A stretch of 59,395 bases of DNA from Pantanalinema sp. GTDB taxonomy: Bacteria; Cyanobacteriota; Sericytochromatia; S15B-MN24; UBA4093. The notes below the pieces were generated by a model. That model was given only the letters and a program-made list of their open reading frames with translations. It did not search any database and was not told the origin of the DNA. The stretch is taken from assembly GCA_036704125.1 (NCBI GenBank), contig DATNQI010000054.1, positions 1-59,395 of the forward strand, written 5' to 3'. Of the stretch, positions 8,179 through 15,482 are shown piece by piece; positions within the stretch are counted from its first letter, which is position 1, and each line of letters opens with the position of its first letter. A program made the position numbers and the translations under genes.

Positions 8179-8868
8179 TTGGCAGACGGTCGGTATGTTG
8201 CCTATTACCGGGTTAGCACCCAAGGCCAGGGCTCCTCAGGTCTTGGCCTAGAGGCCCAGCAGGAGGCTGTCGTCAGCTACCTGAACGGGGGTGGCTGGGA
8301 GCTGGTCGGTAAGTACACTGACGTCGAGAGCGGCACCCGCAAGGGGAACGACCGCCCCGAGTTGAAGAAGGCCCTCGCCCACGCCAAGCGCGAGAAGGCC
8401 ACGCTGATCATCGCCAAGCTCGATCGGCTGGCGCGCAACGTTCACTTCATCACCGGACTCATGGAGAGCGGGGTCGACTTCGTCGCTGTGGACAACCCCA
8501 CCGCCACCCGCTTCACGGTCCAGATCCTCGCCGTACTGGCCGAGGAGGAAGCGCGGCTGATCTCCGTGCGGACCAAGGCCGCCCTCCAAGCCGCTCGAAA
8601 GCGTGGCGCAAAGCTGGGCAAGCCAGAGAACTTGACTGACAGTGCCCGACGTAAGGGAGCCGAGGCGGCAGGCCAGAAGGCTTCCCGCACTGCTCGCGAC
8701 GAGTACACTGCCATCGTCCCTACGATCATGCGGTTGCGCGCTCAGGGCCTGAGCCTGCGTGCGATCGCCCAACATCTCAACCAGGCCGGTGAGGTCACCC
8801 GCCACAACAAGCCCTTCGAGGCCATGACCGTCCAGCGGATCATCAAGCGCCTCGGGCCTAACGCATAG
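8179..8868 (+). CDS. Serine recombinase (resolvase/invertase family)
   Basis: A 229-residue protein from a TTG at 8179. The N-terminal catalytic domain shows YYRVSTQGQ with the nucleophile Ser13, then LGLEAQQEAV, and the active-site helix region IIAKLDRLARN. The C-terminal ~60 residues (IMRLRAQGLSLRAIAQHLN, MTVQRIIKRLG) form the DNA-binding helix-turn-helix. The length matches small serine resolvases/invertases rather than large integrases. It would catalyse site-specific strand exchange through a Ser-DNA link, resolving cointegrates or inverting a segment of the element. It is a second recombinase in addition to the tyrosine integrase 0.4 kb downstream. A palindrome at 8043 is a candidate target or operator. 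Confidence 0.9.
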   Translation: MADGRYVAYYRVSTQGQGSSGLGLEAQQEAVVSYLNGGGWELVGKYTDVESGTRKGNDRPELKKALAHAKREKATLIIAKLDRLARNVHFITGLMESGVDFVAVDNPTATRFTVQILAVLAEEEARLISVRTKAALQAARKRGAKLGKPENLTDSARRKGAEAAGQKASRTARDEYTAIVPTIMRLRAQGLSLRAIAQHLNQAGEVTRHNKPFEAMTVQRIIKRLGPNA

Positions 8869-8983
8869 AGCACTCTGCTAACCAGTACCTGGAGCGGTTA
8901 ACCAAGATTTAACTGCATAGGCCGCCCCGTTCTCGCCCCGACGATCGTTTACGGGGTGAAGAGGATGAATGTGGGAGGTGCCT

Positions 8984-9181
8984 ATGAAAGTGATGAAATT
9001 CGTGGACCAGGAGTTCCGCACGGTCCAGCAGGTGGCAGAGCAGCTCGCCGTCTCCCAGAACCTGATCTACAAGCTGATTGCCGAAGGGAAGATCGGTCAC
9101 TCCCGGATCGGCACTTCGATTCGTATTCCGAGTGAGGCGCTGCGCGAGTATCTCGAACAGCAGTACACCGAGGCTGGCTAG
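8984..9181 (+). CDS. Excisionase-like helix-turn-helix protein
   Basis: A 65-residue protein; ATG 8984 has GGGAGGTG immediately upstream, making it preferable to the in-frame ATG at 8969. The sequence FRTVQQVAEQLAVSQNLIYK followed by LIAEGKIGHSRIG and RIPSEALREYL is the HTH_17/MerR-like excisionase-family fold. Proteins of this type bend DNA and bias the integrase toward excision, and often repress their own operon. It is followed by the integrase gene 43 bp downstream in the same direction, the usual xis-int arrangement. Confidence 0.85.
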   Translation: MKVMKFVDQEFRTVQQVAEQLAVSQNLIYKLIAEGKIGHSRIGTSIRIPSEALREYLEQQYTEAG

Positions 9182-9224
9182 GCAACGGCCTTCCCGGCCT
9201 CACTTCCACGGAAAGGAGGTTCCT

Positions 9225-10364
9225 ATGGCACGGCGAGGCCGCAACGAAGGCCACATCACGAAGCGGCAAGACGGGCGCTGGATGGGGGTCTTGCATCTCG
9301 GGTACGAGGGCGGGAAACGTCGTCGTAAGCACTTTTATGGCAAGACTCGTGCCGAGGTGAGTGCCCAGTTGGTCAAGGCTCAGCGGGACCTTCAACTCGG
9401 TATTAAGCCCGCCGATGGCACCACGACGGTCGAGCAGTTCCTCGATCGATGGCTCGCTACGACAGCCAAGCCAAAGGTAAGGCCCTCGACATTTGCTCGT
9501 TATGCCGCACTGGTCCGTTTGCACATCGCTCCGCAGCTTGGGAACGTCAAGCTGGCCAAGCTCACCGCCGAGCAAGTTCAGCGATTCATGAACGACAAGC
9601 AAGCTGCTGGCTTGTCTCCTCGGACCGTCCAGTACATCCGAGCGGTGCTCTTCCAGGCCCTGAAGCAGGCCGTCGATTGGGACGTGATCGGGCGCAACGT
9701 CGTTGAGCGTACCAAGTCCCCGAAGCTTCCCCACAAGGAAGTGACCCCCCTGAGCAAGAGCCAGGTCCTCACATTCCTGGAGAGCATCAAGGGCGATCGC
9801 CTTGAGGTCCTGTACTCCCTAGTCGTTGCGACCGGGCTCCGCCAAGGCGAGGCGCTCGGATTGACTTGGGATGACGTCGATTTCCAAGCGGGTGTTATCC
9901 GGATTCGGAACAACCTCCAGTGGATCGAAGGCCAGTTTAAGCTGGTGGACGTGAAGACCGCCCGATCCCGGCGAACGCTGGCGGTCCCGGATGTCATCAT
10001 GAAGAGCCTCAAACAGCACCGAGCCAAGCAAGCAGCCGAGAAGCTACGGTCAGGTGCTGCGTGGAAAGACACGCTGAAGCTGGTCTTCACCACACCAACC
10101 GGGGCGCCCATCCACGCCAGTAACATCACTCACCACTTCCAGCGATTGCTGGCCGACCTTGGCCTCCCTCGTCAGCGGTTCCATGATCTGCGCCACTGCT
10201 GTGCGAGCCTCCTGATAGCCGAGAATACCAACATGAAATTGGTGTCAGACCATCTCGGCCACAGCCAGATCGGGATCACCATGGATCTGTATGCGCACGT
10301 CCTTCCTGACACGAAGCGTGAGGTGGCCAAGACCATGAACTCGATCTTGACCGGGAACCACTGA
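9225..10364 (+). CDS. Tyrosine-type site-specific integrase
   Basis: A 379-residue protein from ATG 9225, which has AAAGGAGG eight bases upstream. The N-terminal arm-binding domain (GRWMGVLHLGYEGGKRRRKH) is of the AP2-like type, followed by a core-binding SAM-like domain (~60-150) and a C-terminal catalytic domain with Arg about 205 (ATGLRQGEALGLTWDD), HDLRH about 320, HLGHS about 343 and the nucleophile Tyr about 356 (MDLYAHV). All catalytic residues are present, so it is probably active. It ends about 100 bp from the 3' end of the tRNA gene at 10466-10538, marking the right boundary of the element. Confidence 0.93.
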   Translation: MARRGRNEGHITKRQDGRWMGVLHLGYEGGKRRRKHFYGKTRAEVSAQLVKAQRDLQLGIKPADGTTTVEQFLDRWLATTAKPKVRPSTFARYAALVRLHIAPQLGNVKLAKLTAEQVQRFMNDKQAAGLSPRTVQYIRAVLFQALKQAVDWDVIGRNVVERTKSPKLPHKEVTPLSKSQVLTFLESIKGDRLEVLYSLVVATGLRQGEALGLTWDDVDFQAGVIRIRNNLQWIEGQFKLVDVKTARSRRTLAVPDVIMKSLKQHRAKQAAEKLRSGAAWKDTLKLVFTTPTGAPIHASNITHHFQRLLADLGLPRQRFHDLRHCCASLLIAENTNMKLVSDHLGHSQIGITMDLYAHVLPDTKREVAKTMNSILTGNH

Positions 10365-10413
10365 GATCGACTTGGTCAGTCAGTTGGGCAGTCAGGCCCC
10401 AAAATGACGAGAC

Positions 10414-10437
10414 CCCGGCGACCCTGAGATCGCCGGG
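10414..10437 (+). terminator. Hairpin downstream of integrase
   Basis: CCCGGCGA and TCGCCGGG pair around an 8-nt loop about 50 bp after the integrase stop. There is no T run, so it is a weak terminator candidate or part of the attachment region. Confidence 0.4.
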
Positions 10438-10465
10438 AACCCACATAAAACCTAGATTTTAAGAG

Positions 10466-10538
10466 TGGAGGCACTGGGATTCGAACCCAGAACCAAGGGA
10501 TTATGAGTCCCCTGCTCTGACCGTTGAGCTATACCTCC
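10466..10538 (-). tRNA. tRNA with CAT anticodon (elongator Met or lysidine-modified Ile2)
   Basis: On the minus strand the 73-nt sequence folds as a full cloverleaf: acceptor GGAGGTA/TGCCTCC, D arm GCTC/GAGC, anticodon loop CTCATAA, T arm CTGGG-TTCGAAT-CCCAG and discriminator A. CCA is not encoded. The CAT anticodon could read Met or, after lysidine modification, Ile AUA; the D arm and anticodon-stem flanks look more like Ile2, but I cannot decide. Its 3' end faces the integrase, as expected for the attachment site of the element to the left. Confidence 0.93.
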
Positions 10539-10590
10539 GGAAACTATGATTTAGTCTAGCATACCAGACTGCGAGCGACCCTTGGAGCGG

Positions 10591-11736
10591 CTATTCCTCC
10601 GGCTTTCCCAGCGGGACCTCGAACCAGAAGGTGCTGCCCTGGCCCGGCAGGCTGCGAACCCCGATTCGCCCCCCGTGAGCCTCGACGAAGGCCTTGGCCA
10701 GGCTGAGCCCGAGCCCCGTCCCGCCGGCCCGGCGCGTCGCGCTCATGTCGAGCTGCCTGAAGGGGTGAAAGAGCTTGCGGATGTCCCCGGGCGAAATCCC
10801 GATCCCCGTGTCCTGCACCTCGGTCACCAGCTCCCCTCGCCGCTCGAAGGCACGCACGCGAATAGCGCCGCTCGCGGGCGTGAACTTGATGGCGTTGTCG
10901 ACCAGGTTGACCAGGACCTCGTGGATGCGTTGCCCGTCCAGGTGAAGCTCGCCCGCGAGATCCACCCGCGCCTCGAGGTGAAGGCCCTTGGCCTCGGCCA
11001 GCGGCCGCAGCTCGGCGAGGACCTGCTCGACCAGCGCCGCGTAGTCCACCCAGGAGGGAGAAAGCTCGAATCGCCCCGCCACGATCTCGGCCATGTCGAT
11101 CAGGTTGTTGGCGATGCCGAGCAGGCGCTGGCCGCCCTCGAGGATCCGCTTCACCTCCTCGTGCTGATCCGGAGTGAGGCTCCCTTCCACCTCCTCGTCC
11201 AGCATGCTCGCGAAGCCCAGGACGAAGTTCAGCGGCGTCTTGAGCTCGTGGCTGATGACCGACAGGAACTCGTCCTTGTAGCGATCGGCTTCCCTGAGCT
11301 CCCGGACGGCGTCCTCCAGGTCGGCCGTCTTGCGCGACAGCTCGCCCAGCAGGCGGCGGCGCGCCGAGATGTCCCGGACGATCGCCATCACCAGAAGCCC
11401 GCGATCCGTCCTGATCGGGCTGAGGCTGGCATCGATCGGAAACTCGCTGCCGTCCTTGCGGCGCCCGTTCGGCTCGAGCCCCGCGCCCATCGGCCGGGCG
11501 GCCGGATGGGAGAAGTAGCCGCGGCGGTACTCGGGGTGGATGCTGCGGAAGCGCTCGGGCACCAGCAGCTCGATGGGCTTTCCCAGCAGCTCCTCGCGAC
11601 CGTAGCCGAAGTAAAGCTCGGTCTGGCGATTCACGAAGACGATGGCCCCCGACTCTTCGATGACGACCACCGCGTCGGGCGCATGCTCCAGCATGGCCTG
11701 CAGGATGCCGGGCTCCAGGCTCGAACCGCCAGCCAT
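10591..11736 (-). CDS. PAS-domain sensor histidine kinase
   Basis: A 381-residue protein with a PAS domain (residues ~12-125; HAPDAVVVIEESGAIVFVNR, GYGREELLGKPIE, DISARRRLLGE), a short coiled coil, the HisKA dimerisation domain with phospho-acceptor His163 (ISHELKTPLN), and the ATP-binding domain with N box (LVNLVDNAIKF), G1 (DTGIGIS) and G2 (GGTGLGLSLAK). No transmembrane segment is present, so it is cytosolic; the PAS pocket may bind haem, flavin or a small molecule. It lies 3 bp after the NirK-like gene and the redox cluster on the same strand, so sensing of oxygen or nitrogen oxides is a reasonable inference. No response regulator is adjacent. Confidence 0.9.
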   Translation of the reverse strand: MAGGSSLEPGILQAMLEHAPDAVVVIEESGAIVFVNRQTELYFGYGREELLGKPIELLVPERFRSIHPEYRRGYFSHPAARPMGAGLEPNGRRKDGSEFPIDASLSPIRTDRGLLVMAIVRDISARRRLLGELSRKTADLEDAVRELREADRYKDEFLSVISHELKTPLNFVLGFASMLDEEVEGSLTPDQHEEVKRILEGGQRLLGIANNLIDMAEIVAGRFELSPSWVDYAALVEQVLAELRPLAEAKGLHLEARVDLAGELHLDGQRIHEVLVNLVDNAIKFTPASGAIRVRAFERRGELVTEVQDTGIGISPGDIRKLFHPFRQLDMSATRRAGGTGLGLSLAKAFVEAHGGRIGVRSLPGQGSTFWFEVPLGKPEE

Positions 11737-11739
11737 GGC

Positions 11740-12666
11740 CTAGCCCCCCACCACCAGCAGGCCGAAGGCACCCTGGTCGCCGTGACCGACGTCGTGGTTC
11801 ACGAACGGGAAGGTGCCCGGCTGCTCGGCCAGGATCTCGAAGACCGCCCCGCCGCCCGGCGGCACGGCGTAGGTCTGGACGCCGTGCAGCGCCCCTTGCG
11901 GCGGAGCCGCGGGGTAGAGCGTGTCGAACTGCTGGCCGATCACGTGAAAGGCGCACTCGCGGCGCGGGCCCGCGTTGACCAGGTAGATCCGGACCAGCTC
12001 CCCGACGCGCGCGCGCAGCGGGGACTCTCGGTACCGGAAAGCCCGGCCGTTGAAGGCCGTGTAATCGGCCTGGCCCATGAGCATCCGCGGGTAATCGGGG
12101 CGCCAGCTGGAGCCTGCCTTCCGGATGTAGAATTCACTGTAGACCAGCACGAATTCGCGCGCCGGCGCAAGCGGCTCGCTCGGATCGACGACCAGGGCCC
12201 CGTACATGCCGCTGCCCATGTGCAGCAGCACGGGCGGCGTCCCGCAGTGGTAGAGGAAGGCGCCCGCATAACGCGGCTTGAAGGTGAACTCCAGGCTCTG
12301 GCCCGGGGCGATGGTGCGAAAGGCGGTCTTCCAGTCGATGCGCGCCGCGTGGAAATCGACCGAATGAGGCATGGAGCCGCGGTTGATGAACGTGACGTGC
12401 ACCGTGTCGCCGACCCGCGCGCGCAGCGTCGGAGCAGGCACCGTGCCGTTGAAGGTCCAGGCGCGCATGCGCACGCCTCCCGCGATCGCGACCTCGGCGT
12501 CCCGAGCCACCACGCGAAAGTGGACCGTGCGCCCCGCGGACCGGGGCGGCAGGCGCGGATTCACGACCCCGGCGTCGGGCGTGGCCGAGGGGACGCGCTC
12601 GGCCTCGGCCGGAAGGATCGACGCCCCGATCACGGCCAGGGTCACCGCCGCGATCCTCATGGACAT
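11740..12666 (-). CDS. Two-domain cupredoxin related to copper nitrite reductase (NirK-like)
   Basis: Start chosen at ATG 12666 because it gives a signal peptide (MRIAAVTLAVIGASILPAEA), so the protein is exported; GTG 12723 is the longer alternative. In the 308-residue form the type 1 copper ligands are His101, Cys141, His149 and Met154 (MPHSVDFH, YHC, LLHMGSGM), and the type 2 ligands are His106, His140 and His291 (VNHDVGHG). Asp104 corresponds to the catalytic Asp. The position of the second catalytic residue, His255 in characterised NirK, appears to be Gln246 here (HVIGQQFD versus HLIGGHGD). It is therefore a NirK-family fold that may not reduce nitrite efficiently. It sits with DUF2249, ScdA_N and CcoN-like genes and a PAS kinase. 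Confidence 0.8.
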   Translation of the reverse strand: MSMRIAAVTLAVIGASILPAEAERVPSATPDAGVVNPRLPPRSAGRTVHFRVVARDAEVAIAGGVRMRAWTFNGTVPAPTLRARVGDTVHVTFINRGSMPHSVDFHAARIDWKTAFRTIAPGQSLEFTFKPRYAGAFLYHCGTPPVLLHMGSGMYGALVVDPSEPLAPAREFVLVYSEFYIRKAGSSWRPDYPRMLMGQADYTAFNGRAFRYRESPLRARVGELVRIYLVNAGPRRECAFHVIGQQFDTLYPAAPPQGALHGVQTYAVPPGGGAVFEILAEQPGTFPFVNHDVGHGDQGAFGLLVVGG

Positions 12667-12850
12667 CCCGACCTGCCAAGCAATCTCCGCCCGTCGCGCT
12701 TCGAGGCCATGAGGCGCCACCACCCTTCACTGTGAAGAGATGTTACGACGCAGCAAATCTATCAGGCCCGAGCGGCGAGGTCAAGCCTTCCCGCACGCCG
12801 GAAGGCCAGCGGGGAATAATCCCCGCTGGCCTTCCGCTGACTTGCTAGAG

Positions 12851-13087
12851 CTAGTTCTTACCGATCGAGATCCGCCACTCGACGGGGCCTTCCTCGAGCG
12901 CCGTCCACGTGAACTGCCCGGGGCGCTCCGCCTGGAACTGGTACAGGAGCGGAGTGGGGCTGTGGTCGTTGACGAGGATCAAGCTCTCGCCCGAGGCGAG
13001 GCCATCGAACGTCCCGAAGATGGCGGGGTGCTTCTCGCGAGGGGGGATGGGGCGGACGTCCACGACGACGGGGTTATCTTGACTCAT
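12851..13087 (-). CDS. DUF2249 domain protein
   Basis: A 78-residue cytosolic protein matching the DUF2249 pattern: VDVRPIPPREKHPAIFGTFD, ESLILVNDHSPTPLLYQF and a C-terminal WRISIGK. Such domains occur alone or fused to hemerythrin or ScdA/RIC-like proteins and are tied to nitrogen-oxide or iron-sulfur stress. The Asp/His in NDHSP is the conserved core. It lies 42 bp downstream of the ScdA_N gene on the same strand and is probably cotranscribed with it and the CcoN-like gene. The biochemical role is not established. Confidence 0.85.
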   Translation of the reverse strand: MSQDNPVVVDVRPIPPREKHPAIFGTFDGLASGESLILVNDHSPTPLLYQFQAERPGQFTWTALEEGPVEWRISIGKN

Positions 13088-13129
13088 GATCGTTCCTCTC
13101 TTGACGCTGCGCGCTCGGGCGCAAGCCCT

Positions 13130-13315
13130 TTAAAGCTTCTCGAGCTCCGCGACGACGGCCTCCAGGGAAGCGTTCGCTTCCTTGGCGTTCTGCGCGAGGG
13201 TGCGGTGCTCCCCGCAGCAGGTGTCCAGCAGGTGGGCGTTCAGGACGCCGATCGCCCTGGGGTTCTGCTTCATGATCTCGTGGAGCGTGAGCTCGGCGAG
13301 TGGCTTGGTGGTCAT
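13130..13315 (-). CDS. ScdA_N (DUF542) domain protein
   Basis: A 61-residue protein from ATG 13315 (GAGGATCG upstream). The sequence LTLHEIMKQNPRAIGVLNAH then LLDTCCGEHRTL is the signature of the N-terminal domain of RIC/ScdA proteins, which repair iron-sulfur centres damaged by nitric oxide or peroxide. Here the domain stands alone without the hemerythrin part. The double Cys of DTCCG is conserved. It is flanked by DUF2249 downstream and a CcoN-like membrane protein upstream, an arrangement seen in denitrification-linked clusters. Confidence 0.88.
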   Translation of the reverse strand: MTTKPLAELTLHEIMKQNPRAIGVLNAHLLDTCCGEHRTLAQNAKEANASLEAVVAELEKL

Positions 13316-13335
13316 CGATCCTCCTTGACCCATGG

Positions 13336-13728
13336 TCAATCCATGGTTCTCCACAGGTTGTAAATGAACATCCCCGCCGCGACGACCTGGAGCGATCCGA
13401 ACACGGCGAGCGCATAGCCTCCCGCCCGTCCCGCCGTGTAGACGAGGGGAAAGGACCCCGCCATCCCGACCAGCGCGACGTTCGAGAGGATCAAGTGAGT
13501 GCGGGCGAGGGCCTGGCTGTGCAGGACCTTCCCCTTGAAGCGGGGCACCACGTGGTAGGCCACGCCGAAGATGAACATGGATGCGAACCCCAGCAGGTTG
13601 AGGTGCGCATGGACCGGCCGCAGGTAGCCGACCCACGCGGGCTGAAGGGCCATCGTGAGGCCCAGGATGACCCCGAGACCAAAATAGATGAGCCCGGCTC
13701 GGATGAACCAGATCGTTTCGAAGCTCAT
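13336..13728 (-). CDS. Short haem-copper oxidase subunit I-like membrane protein
   Basis: A 130-residue protein with four hydrophobic helices (starting IWFIRAGLIYFGLGVILGLT). The segment VHAHLNLLGFASMFIFGVAY followed by HVVPRFKG and a later LARTHLILSN resembles helices of cbb3/NO reductase subunit I and NnrS-like proteins, with several His that could bind haem. It is far too short to be a catalytic subunit. It heads a same-strand group with the ScdA_N and DUF2249 genes and may be a haem or NO-binding membrane partner. Confidence 0.75.
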   Translation of the reverse strand: MSFETIWFIRAGLIYFGLGVILGLTMALQPAWVGYLRPVHAHLNLLGFASMFIFGVAYHVVPRFKGKVLHSQALARTHLILSNVALVGMAGSFPLVYTAGRAGGYALAVFGSLQVVAAGMFIYNLWRTMD

Positions 13729-13801
13729 GGACGCCTCACCTGCGCAATCTCCTCATGATGGGCCCGGAAATCACCGGGCGGCCGCCCTCCTGGGCGGTTC
13801 A

Positions 13802-13814
13802 TTAACCAGGTTAA
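13802..13814. promoter_or_regulatory. TTAACC-A-GGTTAA inverted repeat upstream of the CcoN-like gene
   Basis: A perfect 6-bp inverted repeat with one central base lies 74 bp upstream of the start at 13728. It is a candidate operator for the redox cluster; no matching regulator is evident. Confidence 0.35.
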
Positions 13815-13859
13815 CAAACCAGCGCCGGGCGGGATATGAGGTAGCTCAGACAGGCGCAT

Positions 13860-13898
13860 GGAAAACAGGCCGTCGCTTGATGCGGCGGCCTGTTTTCC
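13860..13898. terminator. Terminator after first caspase-like gene
   Basis: GGAAAACAGGCCG pairs with CGGCCTGTTTTCC in a long stem with a 13-nt loop, 21 bp beyond the minus-strand stop at 13919. Flanking A and T runs make it usable in both directions. Confidence 0.75.
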
Positions 13899-13918
13899 TG
13901 AGCGCGCGGCGTCGGTGT

Positions 13919-14845
13919 TTAGTCGACGATGGTGAAGATCTTGGCGGCAGCGGCGCCCTGGAGGTTGGGGGTCTGCTCGTAGCGGTTGGCCTTGATGCCG
14001 GCGACGGTGGCCTTGTGCCAGTCGGCGTAGGTCATCGCGTTGCCGCCCTTCTTGTAGGCGTCGACCAGGTAGTAGGTCAGCGCACCGTTGTAGGTGCTGT
14101 TGATGTAGGCGTCGGCCGAGGTCTGGTCGTCCTGGCAGCCCGAGATCAGGGTGTAGGCACCGCTGTTGGCGCGAGCCGCGAAGGTCTGCATCGCCTTGGC
14201 GTTGACGCTGACCGCGTCGAGGTTCTTGGCGTTGTTGGCGAGGGTCAGGCCGCGGACGCGCTTGTTGCGGTCAACGGTGCCCGAGTTGCAGGAGTCCGAG
14301 ACGAACAGCATCGAGGCGCCGGCGGGAAGCTGACCGAGGATGCTCTGGAGCTCGTCGTCGAGGATGGCGTTCTTGAAGCCGCCCGCGCCCTGGGCCAGGT
14401 CGGTGGGGCAGATGATCTCGTCCATGCCGTCCGGCTCGTCGCCGTTCACGTCGCGGACCTGGGCGCCGTGACCCGAGTAGTGGAAGTAGAGGAAGTCGCC
14501 CTTCTTGGTGGCGGCGACCGCGGCCTTGAGGCCGGCGAGGATGTTGGCGCGGGTGGCCTGCTGGTCCAGGACGACGGTCATGTCGCCGGCCTTGAAGCCC
14601 TCGGCGGGAAGCATGTTGGCCTGGACGTTCTTGATGTCGTTGACGCAGCCGCGCAGGTCGGCGCCCTGCAGCTGGTAGTCGTTGATGCCCACCAGGAAGG
14701 CGCGCTTGGTGCCGGTGACGGCGCTCATCCCCTTGAAGGAACCGTTCGTGCCGTCGACCATCGAGGCGCCGGGGAGGCCGCAACCAACGAGGGCGCTCGC
14801 GGCGGCAACCGAGGACAGCATCAAGGCGACGAGGTTCTTCTTCAC
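13919..14845 (-). CDS. Caspase-like (peptidase C14) lipoprotein, copy 1
   Basis: A 308-residue protein from GTG 14845 with GGAG at suitable spacing. Residues 1-22 are a lipoprotein signal peptide (lipobox LVGC, Cys22). The rest is a metacaspase-type p20 domain: strand KRAFLVGINDYQL, GCVNDIKNVQANML, catalytic His126 in HYSGHGAQ, acidic loop NGDEPDGMDE, and catalytic Cys186 in SDSCNSGT. It should act as a cysteine endopeptidase of Arg/Lys specificity, anchored outside the cytoplasm; some family members are calcium-dependent. The paralogue at 15483 is about 90% identical. The promoter at 14903 carries TTAAC repeats. Known bacterial metacaspases take part in stress responses and cell death; the role here is inference. 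Confidence 0.92.
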   Translation of the reverse strand: MKKNLVALMLSSVAAASALVGCGLPGASMVDGTNGSFKGMSAVTGTKRAFLVGINDYQLQGADLRGCVNDIKNVQANMLPAEGFKAGDMTVVLDQQATRANILAGLKAAVAATKKGDFLYFHYSGHGAQVRDVNGDEPDGMDEIICPTDLAQGAGGFKNAILDDELQSILGQLPAGASMLFVSDSCNSGTVDRNKRVRGLTLANNAKNLDAVSVNAKAMQTFAARANSGAYTLISGCQDDQTSADAYINSTYNGALTYYLVDAYKKGGNAMTYADWHKATVAGIKANRYEQTPNLQGAAAAKIFTIVD

Positions 14846-14902
14846 GGGTGGCTCCTTGCATCGGTGGGGCGTCTTCGGCCCAGCAACGTATCGACAAGAT
14901 TC

Positions 14903-14931
14903 AGAATAGATTAATCCGTCTTAACTGTCAA
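14903..14931 (-). promoter_or_regulatory. Sigma70-type promoter of caspase-like copy 1
   Basis: Minus-strand -35 TTGACA (14926-14931) and -10 TATTCT (14903-14908) are separated by exactly 17 bp. The arrangement is conserved in copy 2. Confidence 0.7.
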
Positions 14932-14965
14932 TAACCCCACCTTAACTATTTAACCTATTCTTAAC
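14911..14965. promoter_or_regulatory. TTAAC direct-repeat array (Pho-box-like) at copy 1
   Basis: TTAAT/TTAAC/ATAAC-type units begin at 14911, 14921, 14931, 14942, 14950 and 14961, i.e. mostly at 10-11 bp spacing, overlapping and lying upstream of the -35. This resembles the direct-repeat sites of PhoB/PhoP-type OmpR-family activators. Confidence 0.5.
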
Positions 14966-15038
14966 TATGCACTCAAAACAAGACAGCAGGCGGCTTCCAG
15001 GCAATAAAAGGCGTCCACCAGCCCCCCAAGGCAGAAAG

Positions 15039-15063
15039 AATCCCCGAAAAATTTTCGGGGATT
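15039..15063 (-). terminator. Perfect 12-bp hairpin, terminator-like on the minus strand
   Basis: AATCCCCGAAAA and TTTTCGGGGATT pair around one base; read on the minus strand it is followed by a T-rich tract. It lies 66 bp past the stop of the small gene at 15129 and supports that gene being transcribed. Confidence 0.6.
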
Positions 15064-15128
15064 CTCTCAAAAAACAGGGAAGGTTAAACCCGCAAGCATT
15101 CATGGAACCGGAATTTGCCGAGCCTTCA

Positions 15129-15362
15129 TCAGGGCGCCGCGGAAGCCATGGGCAGGGCGAGCGCCCGGCGCAGGCGCAGAGTGGCGATCTGGTGGTGCGC
15201 GATGCGCAGTGCCTCGTCGGCGGCGGCCAGGGCTTGGCGTGCCGATTGGAGCCTGGTGCTCGCCTGGTCTCGCGTGAGGCGCTGCTGACGCTGCTCATCA
15301 CGCCGCTGGTGTTCGTAGCGCGGGACAAGCTTCAACCGCGAAAGACGGCCCAGGCTCACCAC
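15129..15362 (-). CDS. Small putative coiled-coil protein between the caspase-like genes
   Basis: A 77-residue frame from GTG 15362 (the frame stays open to 15422, but that start lies in the upstream terminator). It is rich in Arg, Gln and Ala with heptad-like spacing (STRLQSARQALAAADEALRI) and no signal peptide. No family is recognised. Support comes from the position between two minus-strand genes and from the hairpin terminator at 15039. The ribosome site is poor, so it may be spurious; it was included because no other explanation for this spacer is visible. Confidence 0.35.
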   Translation of the reverse strand: MVSLGRLSRLKLVPRYEHQRRDEQRQQRLTRDQASTRLQSARQALAAADEALRIAHHQIATLRLRRALALPMASAAP

Positions 15363-15419
15363 GCGGAGATGGAGCCTTCCGTGTAGAAAAGCGAATGGGT
15401 CCTGAGTCCCCTTCCGGCG

Positions 15420-15464
15420 CAAAAAAGCAATCGGGCGAGTGCTTCTGCACTCACCCGATTGCTT
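15420..15464 (-). terminator. Strong terminator after caspase-like copy 2
   Basis: An approximately 18-bp stem (AAGCAATCGGG.. with ..CCCGATTGCTT) with a short loop is followed by six T on the minus strand. It lies 19 bp downstream of the stop at 15483. Confidence 0.85.
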
Positions 15465-15482
15465 GGAACTTAAGCGGCCCGA

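Noticed and set aside
1-10400. Left attachment site (copy of the tRNA 3' end)
   Set aside because: Looked for repeats of the T-arm and acceptor sequence and saw none; attL is presumably outside the window.
10582-12735. A 717-codon plus-strand frame across the kinase and NirK-like genes
   Set aside because: Antisense shadow; no ribosome site and a composition (Arg/Pro/His/Asp-rich) typical of reverse-frame GC-rich DNA.
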